Below, in pieces: positions 13,000-19,992 of a DNA stretch of 26,816 bases. The stretch comes from a virus. Positions within the stretch are counted from its first letter, which is position 1, and each line of letters starts with the position of its first letter. The DNA is taken from the IMG/VR virus record IMGVR_UViG_3300035698_023803, positions 1 through 26,816 of that record. One strand, written 5' to 3'. A model generated the notes under the pieces. The model was not told the origin of the DNA. It ran no database searches and worked only from the letters and a program-made list of their open reading frames with translations. The translations under genes were made by a program, and so were the position numbers.

Positions 13000-15326
13000 C
13001 CGCCAATCCTCTTAGCCATTCTTTTAATCTTAAAATCACTATCTGTCCAGTTTGGTTGTCCAAATACAACGCTACCATTATTCTTATAAACATTCATTAA
13101 ATAAAGCTTATCACTTATTATGTTTTCTTTTACGTGTTTCCAATATGATTGAAATACTGGGATGGATATTTCTTTTCCACTTTGGTCTTCTATATTTAAA
13201 AACGCCATTTCATTTCCATTCTTGTCATTAAAACTTCTAATAGAATTTACTATTACAGGAAGTTTCATAGAGCGCTCTACTACATCGTCTAATGTTGGAT
13301 AGATTAAATTTGCCTCCATTAGTTTACCAATAGCACCAAGAATATTATCTGTGAATAGGGATGAAAATACTTTAACTCCAAAAAAGTTTTTTTCATATTC
13401 TACTAAATCTTCCATTATAGTTTCTAGGGCAGGAAGAGAGCCTACAATCATTTCAGCTTCACCATAAATTGCTTTTAACTTTTCTTCTAATTTATTAGAT
13501 TTTTTCTTTTCCCAAAATACTTTTATTGTTTGTAATAGTTTCTTTCTATTTTTATCTTGCCAATCAAAACACCCAACAGATATTAGGGCCTCAAGAACTT
13601 TACTTGTCATAGTTCTTCCCCTAGTTCTGATGTAGAAGTCAACAAGAGATTTAAACTCACCTGCCTCTCTTGCTTCCATTATAGTAGCTACTGCTTTTTC
13701 TCCAACAAATTTAATATCATTCAAACCAAATCTAATTTTATCTGTTCCCTCTGGTCTAAAATTAAGTGATGATTTATTAATATCAGGTGGGATTATTTCT
13801 ATACCTTGTTTGCGTACAGAGTTTATTCTATCCATTAGATATTTATCTCTATCCATTTCGTAAGTAAGAACTGATGAATAGAAATATTCTCTAAAGTAAT
13901 ATGATAGATAAAGTGTTATGAGCGCTATATAAGAATAACTTGTTGCGTGAGAATTTGAAGCTGCTATGCCATTAACACAAAGAGTATGATTAGGGGCCTT
14001 CATTTCAACATTATAAGTTCTTTTTTCACCGAGACTTATTATTGAAGTAATTTCACTTTCTTCTATTGGTAATCCTTTTTCATTTTTTCTAACTCTTCCT
14101 AAAGCATAGTCAAATTTTTTATGGCAACTACTACAACACATAAGAAGATTAGAGATTCCATTATTTCTTCTATCTCCATCTTTGTGATGGCATTCTAATC
14201 TTTTTTTTGCTTTACCACATTTCTGACAAAAACCATAAGAATCTTTTATAAGAATATTTCTATTGTTTACAAATTTAATATATTCACCATTAATGTAACC
14301 AGAATTTTTTTCTCCATTTAAAAATCCCTCATGTGAATATTTTTTAAATGGTCTATTTTTAGAAGTAAAATCACTAAAATTATTTTTTGTTTCTTGTTTA
14401 TACTCACCCAATGAATATAAAATATCAAATATTTTAAGCCCTACATCTATACTTTTATATCCATCTTTTGTTGGAAATTTATGATTACTAGTTACATCTA
14501 TAAATTTACCATTCTTTAATGTTATTCTAAAAACTTCTCGCTCTCCTTCAAAATTAATATCTATTATTTCATTTAAACAAAACTTTCCATTTGTGATAGA
14601 ATAAGCATTTCCGTAACCATAATTATTATATTTTTTATTTAAATCTTTATGCCCATTTTCTTTTGCCCAAGCTTTATCATTTTTAGTAAGCCACATTTCT
14701 TCAATTGAGGGAGACCATCTTGCTCTATTATCTCTATTTATTTTACAGTCCCCAGAAAAACACTTATTAAAACTATAGCCCGAGAAGGCTTGAAGGTCTT
14801 GAGAAATTTTAGTAGCCATAGCTTCATCAATACCAAGCTTCGCAGCACCTCTAATGAATTTCTTTACAACCTTATTCCAAGCTTTCATATCGTCTTCAGC
14901 TTTCTCAGCCTTACTAAGTTTCTTCATAAGACCACGAACAGTATCAGCCTCATCAAGAGTAAATCCACCTATCTTGTGAAAGGTTTCAATAATCTGTTCT
15001 TGATAGAGAAATGTGTAATGACTTTCTTCAAGTATGTCTTCTACTATTTTTGGATATGGGGAAGTTTTACTTTCTTTTCTTTCTACATAGAAAGGAGCAC
15101 AAGTTTCAAGAGGACCTGGACGAGCCATACTAACAAGCGCCACGATTTCGCTAAAATTTTTTGGTTGTACTTCATCGCATAATCTTTCAGCAGTATTACC
15201 ATTTAACTGAAATATGCCAATCTTATTTGGATTATTAGCTTCCAAATATAAGTTCTTATCATCTTCATCAAGCTTATAAATCCAATTCTCTAAGTCTGTT
15301 TTGGTACATTCTTTCAAAATCGTTAT
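12996..15326 (-). CDS. dnaE: DNA polymerase III alpha, C-terminal piece (fingers to OB fold), with intein
   Basis: This is the third piece of the split polymerase, 776 residues including a 270-residue intein. Before the intein it has KIGIFQLNG, VSMARPGPL and YQEQIIETFHKIGG.T.DEAD.VR, matching DnaE (AVFQLESRG, ALFRPGPL, YQEQVM). After it come SHATSYSYIALITLYLSYYF (DnaE SHSAAYALVSYQ), the helix-hairpin-helix region FGLNDIKFVGEKAVATIMEA and an OB-fold segment near NEMAFLNIEDQSGKEI. The start used is the ATG at 15326 with GAGGG upstream; a GTG at 15404 in the same frame has no ribosome site and its extra residues only shadow the upstream gene. The catalytic aspartates are not here but in the piece at 17501-18373. 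It must assemble with the other pieces to give an active enzyme. Confidence 0.88.
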   Translation of the reverse strand: MTILKECTKTDLENWIYKLDEDDKNLYLEANNPNKIGIFQLNGNTAERLCDEVQPKNFSEIVALVSMARPGPLETCAPFYVERKESKTSPYPKIVEDILEESHYTFLYQEQIIETFHKIGGFTLDEADTVRGLMKKLSKAEKAEDDMKAWNKVVKKFIRGAAKLGIDEAMATKISQDLQAFSGYSFNKCFSGDCKINRDNRARWSPSIEEMWLTKNDKAWAKENGHKDLNKKYNNYGYGNAYSITNGKFCLNEIIDINFEGEREVFRITLKNGKFIDVTSNHKFPTKDGYKSIDVGLKIFDILYSLGEYKQETKNNFSDFTSKNRPFKKYSHEGFLNGEKNSGYINGEYIKFVNNRNILIKDSYGFCQKCGKAKKRLECHHKDGDRRNNGISNLLMCCSSCHKKFDYALGRVRKNEKGLPIEESEITSIISLGEKRTYNVEMKAPNHTLCVNGIAASNSHATSYSYIALITLYLSYYFREYFYSSVLTYEMDRDKYLMDRINSVRKQGIEIIPPDINKSSLNFRPEGTDKIRFGLNDIKFVGEKAVATIMEAREAGEFKSLVDFYIRTRGRTMTSKVLEALISVGCFDWQDKNRKKLLQTIKVFWEKKKSNKLEEKLKAIYGEAEMIVGSLPALETIMEDLVEYEKNFFGVKVFSSLFTDNILGAIGKLMEANLIYPTLDDVVERSMKLPVIVNSIRSFNDKNGNEMAFLNIEDQSGKEISIPVFQSYWKHVKENIISDKLYLMNVYKNNGSVVFGQPNWTDSDFKIKRMAKRIGG
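13953..14762 (-). other. Intein with HNH endonuclease domain in the polymerase C piece
   Basis: The insertion spans Cys (TGT at 14762-14760) to Asn (AAT at 13955-13953), with Ser as the +1 residue. Removing it restores GYSFNK-SHATSY, the unbroken DnaE sequence. Visible splicing blocks: A, CFSGDCKIN; B, ITLKNGKFIDVTSNHKFPT with the TxxH; F/G, TYNVEMKAPNHTLCVNGIAASN. The penultimate residue is Ser rather than the usual His, which is tolerated in some inteins. The middle carries an HNH nuclease (CQKCGKAKKRLECHHKDGD ... CSSCHKK) with zinc cysteines. The site is four residues downstream of the cyanobacterial split DnaE intein (before CFNK). Confidence 0.88.
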
Positions 15327-15564
15327 CATCCATTCCCTCTTTCCAATAAATAATTTTATTATATTGTTTTTTAAAACATAGTATTTTAGTAAAAGCGTGT
15401 TCACTTATAAAACTTTGAACTTCTTTAACTTGTTCTTCTATAAAATCATCTTCATCTCTATTTAACCAATCACTATCTAGTGCTTCACAAAAAAGACAAT
15501 GTAGAGCTATAAACTTTATTCTTGGAGAAACCATTCTAATTCTTTCTTTAGCTATGTCATTCAT
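15274..15564 (-). CDS. Small unknown protein, 96 residues
   Basis: This acidic protein contains RIKFIALHCLFCEALDSDW at about residues 15-33 and a basic middle (ILCFKKQYNKIIYWKEG). The first stretch weakly resembles the K-L-x2-[LI]-G-x-[LIM]-F motif shared by five other small proteins here (a Lys, then Leu, then Leu-Phe), but it lacks the glycine and the Asn, so membership is doubtful. The start overlaps the sigma-like gene by eight bases and its 3' end overlaps the polymerase C piece by 53 bases. Function unknown. Confidence 0.6.
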   Translation of the reverse strand: MNDIAKERIRMVSPRIKFIALHCLFCEALDSDWLNRDEDDFIEEQVKEVQSFISEHAFTKILCFKKQYNKIIYWKEGMDDNDFERMYQNRLRELDL

Positions 15565-15931
15565 ACGCTTCTACATATTTATTAGTAACACTCTCATCTT
15601 TATAAACCTCAAAGTCAACCAAATCAAATGGCATAAAATATGCTATCTTTTTCCTATTGCCTTCCTTCCTTAAAATCTCAAGTATTCTAAATGTTGAGTT
15701 CTTCCATATAAAACTGAATATGTTTTTTGTTCCATCAACTTTCCCTTGGTCTATTTTCTTGAAGAAGTTTTCAGCACACTCCTGTTTCATATCAGCAAGT
15801 ATCTCAGGATTATATACACTATAGTTCTTCATTAAAATGAACTCTGATATCTTATATACTTTATCAAAAACATATTCCCAATCTTCTCTTACAAACCTAG
15901 CTTTAAGCTCTTCCTTATCTATATCTAGCAT
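15557..15931 (-). CDS. Candidate phage sigma factor (T4 gp55-like region 2)
   Basis: This 124-residue protein has a region resembling sigma region 2 as arranged in T4 gp55: MKQECAENFFKKID (gp55 WKQEMIADGIEASIK), then KNIFSFIWKNSTFRILEILRK (gp55 [21 protein letters not shown]), then EGNRKKIAYFMPFDLVD. In T4 this protein replaces sigma70 on host polymerase and recognises late promoters. It is shorter than gp55 (185 residues) and has no visible clamp-binding tail, so its details may differ. The start is the ATG at 15931, four bases after GGAGG; a GTG one codon earlier is too close to the site. It lies between two pieces of the polymerase gene. Assignment is by pattern only; helical DNA-binding proteins of other kinds are not excluded. 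Confidence 0.45.
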   Translation of the reverse strand: MLDIDKEELKARFVREDWEYVFDKVYKISEFILMKNYSVYNPEILADMKQECAENFFKKIDQGKVDGTKNIFSFIWKNSTFRILEILRKEGNRKKIAYFMPFDLVDFEVYKDESVTNKYVEAYE

Positions 15932-15954
15932 CACACCTCCGTAAAACTATTTTA

Positions 15955-16146
15955 CTATTCAGGAAATTTTATGTCAAGTAATGTGGAAAGTAACTGAAAA
16001 TCTTTGTGTAGTTTTCCCACTTCAAATCCTACTTTAGTTGCATTTAATTCTACATCTTCAAGATATTCTTCAAGAGCGTTTAACGCTTTTTGCATATAAC
16101 CAGCTGTTTCACTTATCAACTCTTCTGTTTTCTTGTTTGATATCAT
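15955..16146 (-). CDS. Small helical protein, 63 residues
   Basis: This acidic protein is nearly all helix (KKTEELISETAGYMQKALNA, then LEEYLEDVELNATK) and could be a small dimeric adaptor. No family is recognised. ATGA overlap with the upstream gene at 16143 supports translation. It stands 23 bases before the sigma-like gene's start. Confidence 0.55.
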   Translation of the reverse strand: MISNKKTEELISETAGYMQKALNALEEYLEDVELNATKVGFEVGKLHKDFQLLSTLLDIKFPE

Positions 16147-16430
16147 AATTTAATTCTCCCTGTATAATCTTTTAATCTTTCATATTTTCTTTTTGATTCA
16201 CTCCACATGTGATCCACTCTAATGTCTGTTCCCCAGTGATTATTTATTGTTAAATACTCCATATCTGAAGTCGTCTCTGTCGCAGAGATAACTGTAGTAC
16301 AATTATTTCTTAATAATATTCGCATATCAACATCTTTTAAGTTTGATAAAAATAAAAACCCTAAAGCTCTAAGCTTTGGATTTCCTCTATATTTTAATAC
16401 GGGCGTTGCTAAACCCTTACAATTTGGCAC
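16143..16430 (-). CDS. Small protein D of the KLxxLGxLF family, 95 residues
   Basis: This protein carries NPKLRALGFLF at residues 17-27, followed ten residues later by MRILLRNN. The first motif is shared by four other small proteins of this window (A 24815, B 25066, C 19654, E 16409). D and its neighbour E also share the strand M-R-I-[LF]-L and a TGRI near the C-terminus, so they look like tandem paralogues. The start is a GTG at 16430 that lies inside the end of gene E and has a strong AAGGAGGG ten bases before it. No known domain or activity can be named. Confidence 0.6.
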   Translation of the reverse strand: MPNCKGLATPVLKYRGNPKLRALGFLFLSNLKDVDMRILLRNNCTTVISATETTSDMEYLTINNHWGTDIRVDHMWSESKRKYERLKDYTGRIKL

Positions 16431-16732
16431 TTACGCTTTGCCCTCCTTCTATTTTTCATTGTTTCAATTCTTCCAGTAGAAGAAAAATCATAATCATAAA
16501 AATAAACATTATAATAAATCCTATCATAATTTTTGTCATTATAAACATCATGCTTTTCTGGTTCTTCATATAAAAAAATTCTCATATATTTATATGATGT
16601 TCCAATATTTTCTGATGCTCTATATCCAGCTGTAAATAATATTCCAAGTGTTTTAAGCTTATCATTTACATTAATATAATCTGTTTTCTTTTTCTCATAT
16701 TGTGGATTTCTCTTATGTCCTCTAAAACTCAT
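16409..16732 (-). CDS. Small protein E of the KLxxLGxLF family, 107 residues
   Basis: This basic, Tyr-rich protein has NDKLKTLGILF at 23-33, a strand YMRIFLYEE at 49-57, a Tyr/Asp-rich region (YYNVYFYDYDF) and a basic C-terminus (NRRRAKRK). The first motif recurs in small proteins A-D. It overlaps the HNH gene before it (ATGA) and gene D after it by 22 bases. The AAGGAGATT that would serve as its ribosome site is inside the last codons of the HNH gene. Function unknown; the basic tail could bind nucleic acid. Confidence 0.6.
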   Translation of the reverse strand: MSFRGHKRNPQYEKKKTDYINVNDKLKTLGILFTAGYRASENIGTSYKYMRIFLYEEPEKHDVYNDKNYDRIYYNVYFYDYDFSSTGRIETMKNRRRAKRKCQIVRV

Positions 16733-17460
16733 AATTTTCCAATCTCCTTATCCAGATAGCTTTGTGGAACTACCTCATATAAATTATATTCATTTATTAA
16801 ATTTTCATCAAGTGTATTTGTTTTTTTTAAATTTTCTTTTGCTAACAATAATCTTAAATTCTTTAAAGACCAACAATTTTTTATATCTTCTATTAATGTA
16901 TAATTATATAAAGATTTTGGAATAATATGGTCTATATGAAGTTTTCCAGATAAGTAATCTTCCCAAGTGTATTCATTTGGCATTGTATTTAATAAATGTT
17001 CTTTTAACTCTTTTAATGAATAACCAAGTATGTCTTTCCAACTTTTGCCATTTTTTTCTCCTCTTAGCCAAAACCAAAGTTTTGTAGAAATAGAATGATT
17101 TATTTTTCCATCTACAGTAGATAAATATTTCTTTTGATATTTTTTTTTATAACATAGATATCGTTCTCTGTTTTCTTTCTTCCAATTTTTATTATATTCT
17201 ATATAATAATCTTTATTCTTCATATCCCATTCTTTCTTTTTTTCCTTAAAATATTCTTTATTTTTTTCACGATATTCTTTATTATAATCACTATAATATT
17301 CTTTATTATTTATTCTATTTTGCTTTGCTTTTTCTCTTTCTTTTTCTTTATTTCTTTCATAATAATTTCTTCTTTTCGCTTTACTACATTCTTTACATCT
17401 ATATTTTTCATTTTTGTAAAAATTTTTTTCATTAGTTTCTCCACAAGTAGCACATTTCAT
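16729..17460 (-). CDS. Free-standing HNH homing-type endonuclease between polymerase pieces
   Basis: This 243-residue protein has one zinc ribbon (Cys3/6/22/25), a Tyr/Lys/Glu-rich repeat region of about 80 residues (KEYYSDYNKEY-like units spaced 8-10 apart), and an HNH domain: LHIDHIIPKS (174-183), CWSLKNLRLLL (196-206), ENLKKTN (209-215). It resembles the HNH gene at 7859-8611, including the linker ILGYSLKELKEHL. Its C-terminal tail, VPQSYLDKEIGKL, nearly repeats the tail of the polymerase piece just upstream. AAGGAGG lies seven bases before the ATG, and GTAAAGATAG lies upstream, so it may have its own promoter. It separates the palm piece from the C piece of the polymerase together with five other genes. 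Confidence 0.88.
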   Translation of the reverse strand: MKCATCGETNEKNFYKNEKYRCKECSKAKRRNYYERNKEKEREKAKQNRINNKEYYSDYNKEYREKNKEYFKEKKKEWDMKNKDYYIEYNKNWKKENRERYLCYKKKYQKKYLSTVDGKINHSISTKLWFWLRGEKNGKSWKDILGYSLKELKEHLLNTMPNEYTWEDYLSGKLHIDHIIPKSLYNYTLIEDIKNCWSLKNLRLLLAKENLKKTNTLDENLINEYNLYEVVPQSYLDKEIGKL

Positions 17461-17483
17461 TTAATAGCCTCCTTATTATGGAA

Positions 17484-17493
17484 CTATCTTTAC
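17484..17493 (-). promoter_or_regulatory. Shared promoter-like motif (copy before the HNH gene)
   Basis: On the minus strand GTAAAGATAG is followed by TTCCATAATAAGGAGG and, seven bases later, the ATG at 17460. The core matches the plus-strand motif GTAAAGATAA in nine of ten bases, at a similar distance to the ribosome site. T4 homing endonuclease genes often carry their own late promoters, which would be the parallel. Confidence 0.4.
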
Positions 17494-17500
17494 AACTACA

Positions 17501-18373
17501 TCAAAATTTTTTTATTTCTTTATCAAGGTAAGATTCTGGTATAATTTTACGGACTCCATCCTCATCTATAAGAAATAACTTTTCATCTATCATATTTATT
17601 GCATTCCTTATGACATCAAGAATAGTTATTGCGAGTATATCAAACTTTACAACACCCACTTCATCCAGAACTTGCTCTTGGCTACTCTCAGGAAACGCCG
17701 TAACAACTTCCCCCGTAACCCTATCAACTGGAATTCTATTATAAACACTCTCATCCAGTATAATAACCCCACCTGCATGTTTTCCCCCTTGTCTAATTTT
17801 ATTAACAAAGTGTGGAGCCATATCTAATATTAATTTATGTTTTGTATAAAACTGGTAAATGTCTGGAATGTTTTCTTTAATGTTTTTTAAATTGTCTTCC
17901 CAAGATAAATCAGCATCTAATGCTTTAGTAAATTTATTTGATTCTGTATAATCTACTTTATACACTCTCAATAAATCTTTTGCTGCTGCTTTTATACCAA
18001 GGCGATTAAATGTTCCTACGTGAAGAACTCTATCTTCACCATACTTATCAAATAAATATTCTTGAATTTTCTGTTTCCCAATTGGATCAAAATCTAAATC
18101 TATATCAACTCCGCCAGAGCTTCCAGATTTTACAAATTTATAATCCCACTCTTCGTTTGTTATTTCGCTTGTTATTCCCATTAAGAATGGAATAACATAC
18201 CGAGTTTTAACTTTACTATAGTTCTCTTTTAAGTGTTCATAAAGATTAATTCCATTATCGTAAAAACGCCTTGCGTATATAAGTTCTTTCTTATATTTCT
18301 TTTTATGCTCGTCTGGTAAAAAAGACTTTGCCTTCTCATCTAAGAAGGACTTAAACTCTTTAAAAGTTTCCAT
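17501..18373 (-). CDS. dnaE: DNA polymerase III alpha, palm piece with the catalytic aspartates
   Basis: This 290-residue piece holds the catalytic core: GSSGGVDIDLDFD at 84-96, where Asp90 and Asp92 align with Asp401 and Asp403 of E. coli DnaE (PDFDVDF), and VVKFDILA at 241-248, where Asp245 aligns with Asp555. Between them are KYGEDRVLHVGTF, KAAAKDLLRV and NKIRQGGKHAGGVII, all DnaE landmarks. Its first 80 residues (ARRFYDNGINLYEHLKEN, RYVIPFLMGITSEI) do not match E. coli DnaE and may be a phage-type extension. It ends shortly after NAINMIDE, in what is a linker in intact DnaE, with a tail IIPESYLDKEIKKF shared with the following HNH gene. No ribosome site is clear before its ATG; it follows the PHP piece by 36 bases. 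Confidence 0.88.
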   Translation of the reverse strand: METFKEFKSFLDEKAKSFLPDEHKKKYKKELIYARRFYDNGINLYEHLKENYSKVKTRYVIPFLMGITSEITNEEWDYKFVKSGSSGGVDIDLDFDPIGKQKIQEYLFDKYGEDRVLHVGTFNRLGIKAAAKDLLRVYKVDYTESNKFTKALDADLSWEDNLKNIKENIPDIYQFYTKHKLILDMAPHFVNKIRQGGKHAGGVIILDESVYNRIPVDRVTGEVVTAFPESSQEQVLDEVGVVKFDILAITILDVIRNAINMIDEKLFLIDEDGVRKIIPESYLDKEIKKF

Positions 18374-18409
18374 ATTTTATTATAGCATTTCCATTCTTTT
18401 TAAGCAAAT

Positions 18410-19657
18410 CTATCCAGTATAATCAATTACTAAATCTGGACTTCTACTCTCACTCATAAATCTTTCAAATAGTAATCCTCTTTTTATTGGATCTAAATTA
18501 TGGATTTCAAGTGCATATGCTAATAAGCTTCCTCCTACTGAACCCCTTCCAAATCTTCCGTATATATTTTCTTTTATTGAGTATTGAGTTATATCTTCTA
18601 CTATAAGAAAATAACTTGAAAAGCCTTTTCTTATTATTATTTCTAATTCTTTAGTTAATTGCTTTTGATATTCTACTGGAACTTCTTTATAGTTATCAAC
18701 ACCAAATCTTTTTGCCAATCCCTCTTTACCTTTTTTAATAAGAAGCGCATCATCATTATCAGATACTTTAGGAAGAAATATTTTCTTTCTGTCTGGGATT
18801 AAAAAATTACATTTTTGTGCGATTTCTACTGAAGAGCTGCACCAAGAAATAATGTCATCTTCCGAATAATTGAACTCAAACTTTTTATTAAATTCAAGGT
18901 AATCTTTTACATCATGATAATAAAGGTGTTTACTTTCAAGTTCAAATTTAAGATTATCTATTGTTGCTTTATCTCTTATAGCGATAGCTAATGTTTGTAG
19001 CTTATCTTGTCCTGGCTCAAGGTAATGAACATCACCAGTCATTACAATTGGAATGCTATGTTCATTAGCCATTCTAATCATAAACTCATTTACTATCTTT
19101 TGTTCCTCAAGTTCGTTTAATTGTATCTCGGTATAAAAATCATCTTTGAATTCTTCTACCATTCTTTTATATAGTTTCTTTGCTACATCTTCTTTTCCAC
19201 CAAGTAATAATCTTGCGACAGGATTTGCCATACACCCTGTTCCTATAACTAATCCTTCTTTATGGGCGAATAGTTCTTCAAGAAGTATTCTTGGTGAATA
19301 ATAAAAATGTTCAGTATTACTCATGCTCATATAATTTAATTTTAATAAATTATTATACCCAATAGCATTTTTAACTAGGATTATAATATGTTGTGTTTTA
19401 GTTCTCTGACGCTTACCTTTTTCATCAAATACTTCAAGCTCTGGAGTTAGATATGCCTCTACCCCAAATATAGGTTTTACATTATATTTTAGACATTGAG
19501 TTTGATGCTCCCAAAAACTACTTATTCTTCCGTGGTCTGTAGTTGCTAAAGCTGAATGATTTAATTCCATAGCTCGTTGAGCATAATCTTCCGGTCCTGC
19601 TATGGCATCTAATCTAGATCCTATATGTGAATGAACATGAAGATGTACGAAGCTCAA
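18410..19657 (-). CDS. dnaE: DNA polymerase III alpha, N-terminal PHP piece
   Basis: This 415-residue piece has the PHP domain FVHLHVHSHIGS (3-14) with its HxH metal ligands, ATTDHG, IFGVEAY and GDVHYLEPGQ, so the metal site looks intact and could give 3'-5' exonuclease activity as in some bacterial DnaE proteins. It continues through FSSYFLIVEDI and GRGSVGGSLLAYALEIHNLDP to LLFERFMSESRSPDLVIDYTG, then a TAG stop. The last motif is where intact DnaE reads PDxDxDF; here the second aspartate is Val, so this copy of the active site is dead, and the working one is in the next piece. The start is TTG at 19657, overlapping the previous stop (TTGA), with GGGGG upstream; it matches the family's N-terminus exactly. 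Confidence 0.9.
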   Translation of the reverse strand: MSFVHLHVHSHIGSRLDAIAGPEDYAQRAMELNHSALATTDHGRISSFWEHQTQCLKYNVKPIFGVEAYLTPELEVFDEKGKRQRTKTQHIIILVKNAIGYNNLLKLNYMSMSNTEHFYYSPRILLEELFAHKEGLVIGTGCMANPVARLLLGGKEDVAKKLYKRMVEEFKDDFYTEIQLNELEEQKIVNEFMIRMANEHSIPIVMTGDVHYLEPGQDKLQTLAIAIRDKATIDNLKFELESKHLYYHDVKDYLEFNKKFEFNYSEDDIISWCSSSVEIAQKCNFLIPDRKKIFLPKVSDNDDALLIKKGKEGLAKRFGVDNYKEVPVEYQKQLTKELEIIIRKGFSSYFLIVEDITQYSIKENIYGRFGRGSVGGSLLAYALEIHNLDPIKRGLLFERFMSESRSPDLVIDYTG

Positions 19658-19914
19658 AATATAGGCCCCCTTTGTCTATTTAAAAGTCCCTTTTCAGATC
19701 CAAGTCCATTTAAGTTGTATCTGTATACAGACTCACCTGGGTGTGTTCTTTTGTCCATTGCTGTAACCTCTAATATATAAAGAGAGACAAGATTAAAATC
19801 TAATAACTCATCATCCATCTCAATAAAATGTTTAAATATTTTACCAAGAAACCATAATTTTCTATTTATTATTTTCTCTGGTTTATAGTAAGTTAAAGTA
19901 TTGTCTTCTATCAT
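19654..19914 (-). CDS. Small protein C of the KLxxLGxLF family, first gene of the replication operon
   Basis: This 86-residue protein has NRKLWFLGKIF at 17-27, at the same residue numbers as the motif in protein D, then an acidic stretch and a strand VSLYILEV. It is the first gene of the leftward unit carrying the polymerase. The -10 box ends six bases before the ATG, so the transcript would begin at about the A of ATG, and there is no ribosome site. Its stop overlaps the TTG start of the polymerase PHP piece. Function unknown. Confidence 0.6.
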   Translation of the reverse strand: MIEDNTLTYYKPEKIINRKLWFLGKIFKHFIEMDDELLDFNLVSLYILEVTAMDKRTHPGESVYRYNLNGLGSEKGLLNRQRGPIF

Positions 19915-19920
19915 TAATCT

Positions 19921-19949
19921 AATATAATACTTTACATATTTTTTGTCAA
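19921..19949 (-). promoter_or_regulatory. Sigma70-like promoter for the leftward replication operon
   Basis: On the minus strand: TTGACA (19949-19944), 17 bases, TATATT (19926-19921). The -35 is a perfect consensus. The expected transcription start falls at the ATG at 19914, implying a leaderless message. The design matches the promoter at 9648-9676. Confidence 0.65.
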
Positions 19950-19970
19950 TTAAACATCAGTAAAGATAAA
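19945..19970 (+). promoter_or_regulatory. Shared phage promoter-like motif (copy 2)
   Basis: GTCAA (19945-19949), nine bases, then AGTAAAGATAAA (19959-19970), followed by TAACGGAG (19980-19987) and the ATG at 19993. It matches the arrangement before the gene at 9716, with the spacing to the ribosome site longer by three bases. Confidence 0.5.
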
Positions 19971-19992
19971 CTCGTATACTAACGGAGATATA

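Noticed and set aside
15327-15404. Longer N-terminus of the polymerase C piece from a GTG
   Set aside because: There is no ribosome site before the GTG and the extra residues lie in the shadow of the 96-residue gene; the ATG at 15326 has GAGGG upstream.
15404-17500. Group I intron or split intein joining the palm and C pieces of the polymerase
   Set aside because: The interval is filled with tightly packed coding frames, leaving no room for an intron core, and the piece ends carry no Cys-start or Asn-end splicing blocks.
18373-18412. Stop-codon readthrough or frameshift joining the PHP and palm pieces
   Set aside because: After the TAG the same frame meets two more stops within ten codons, the palm frame has a stop just before its ATG, and both pieces carry their own copy of the active-site motif.
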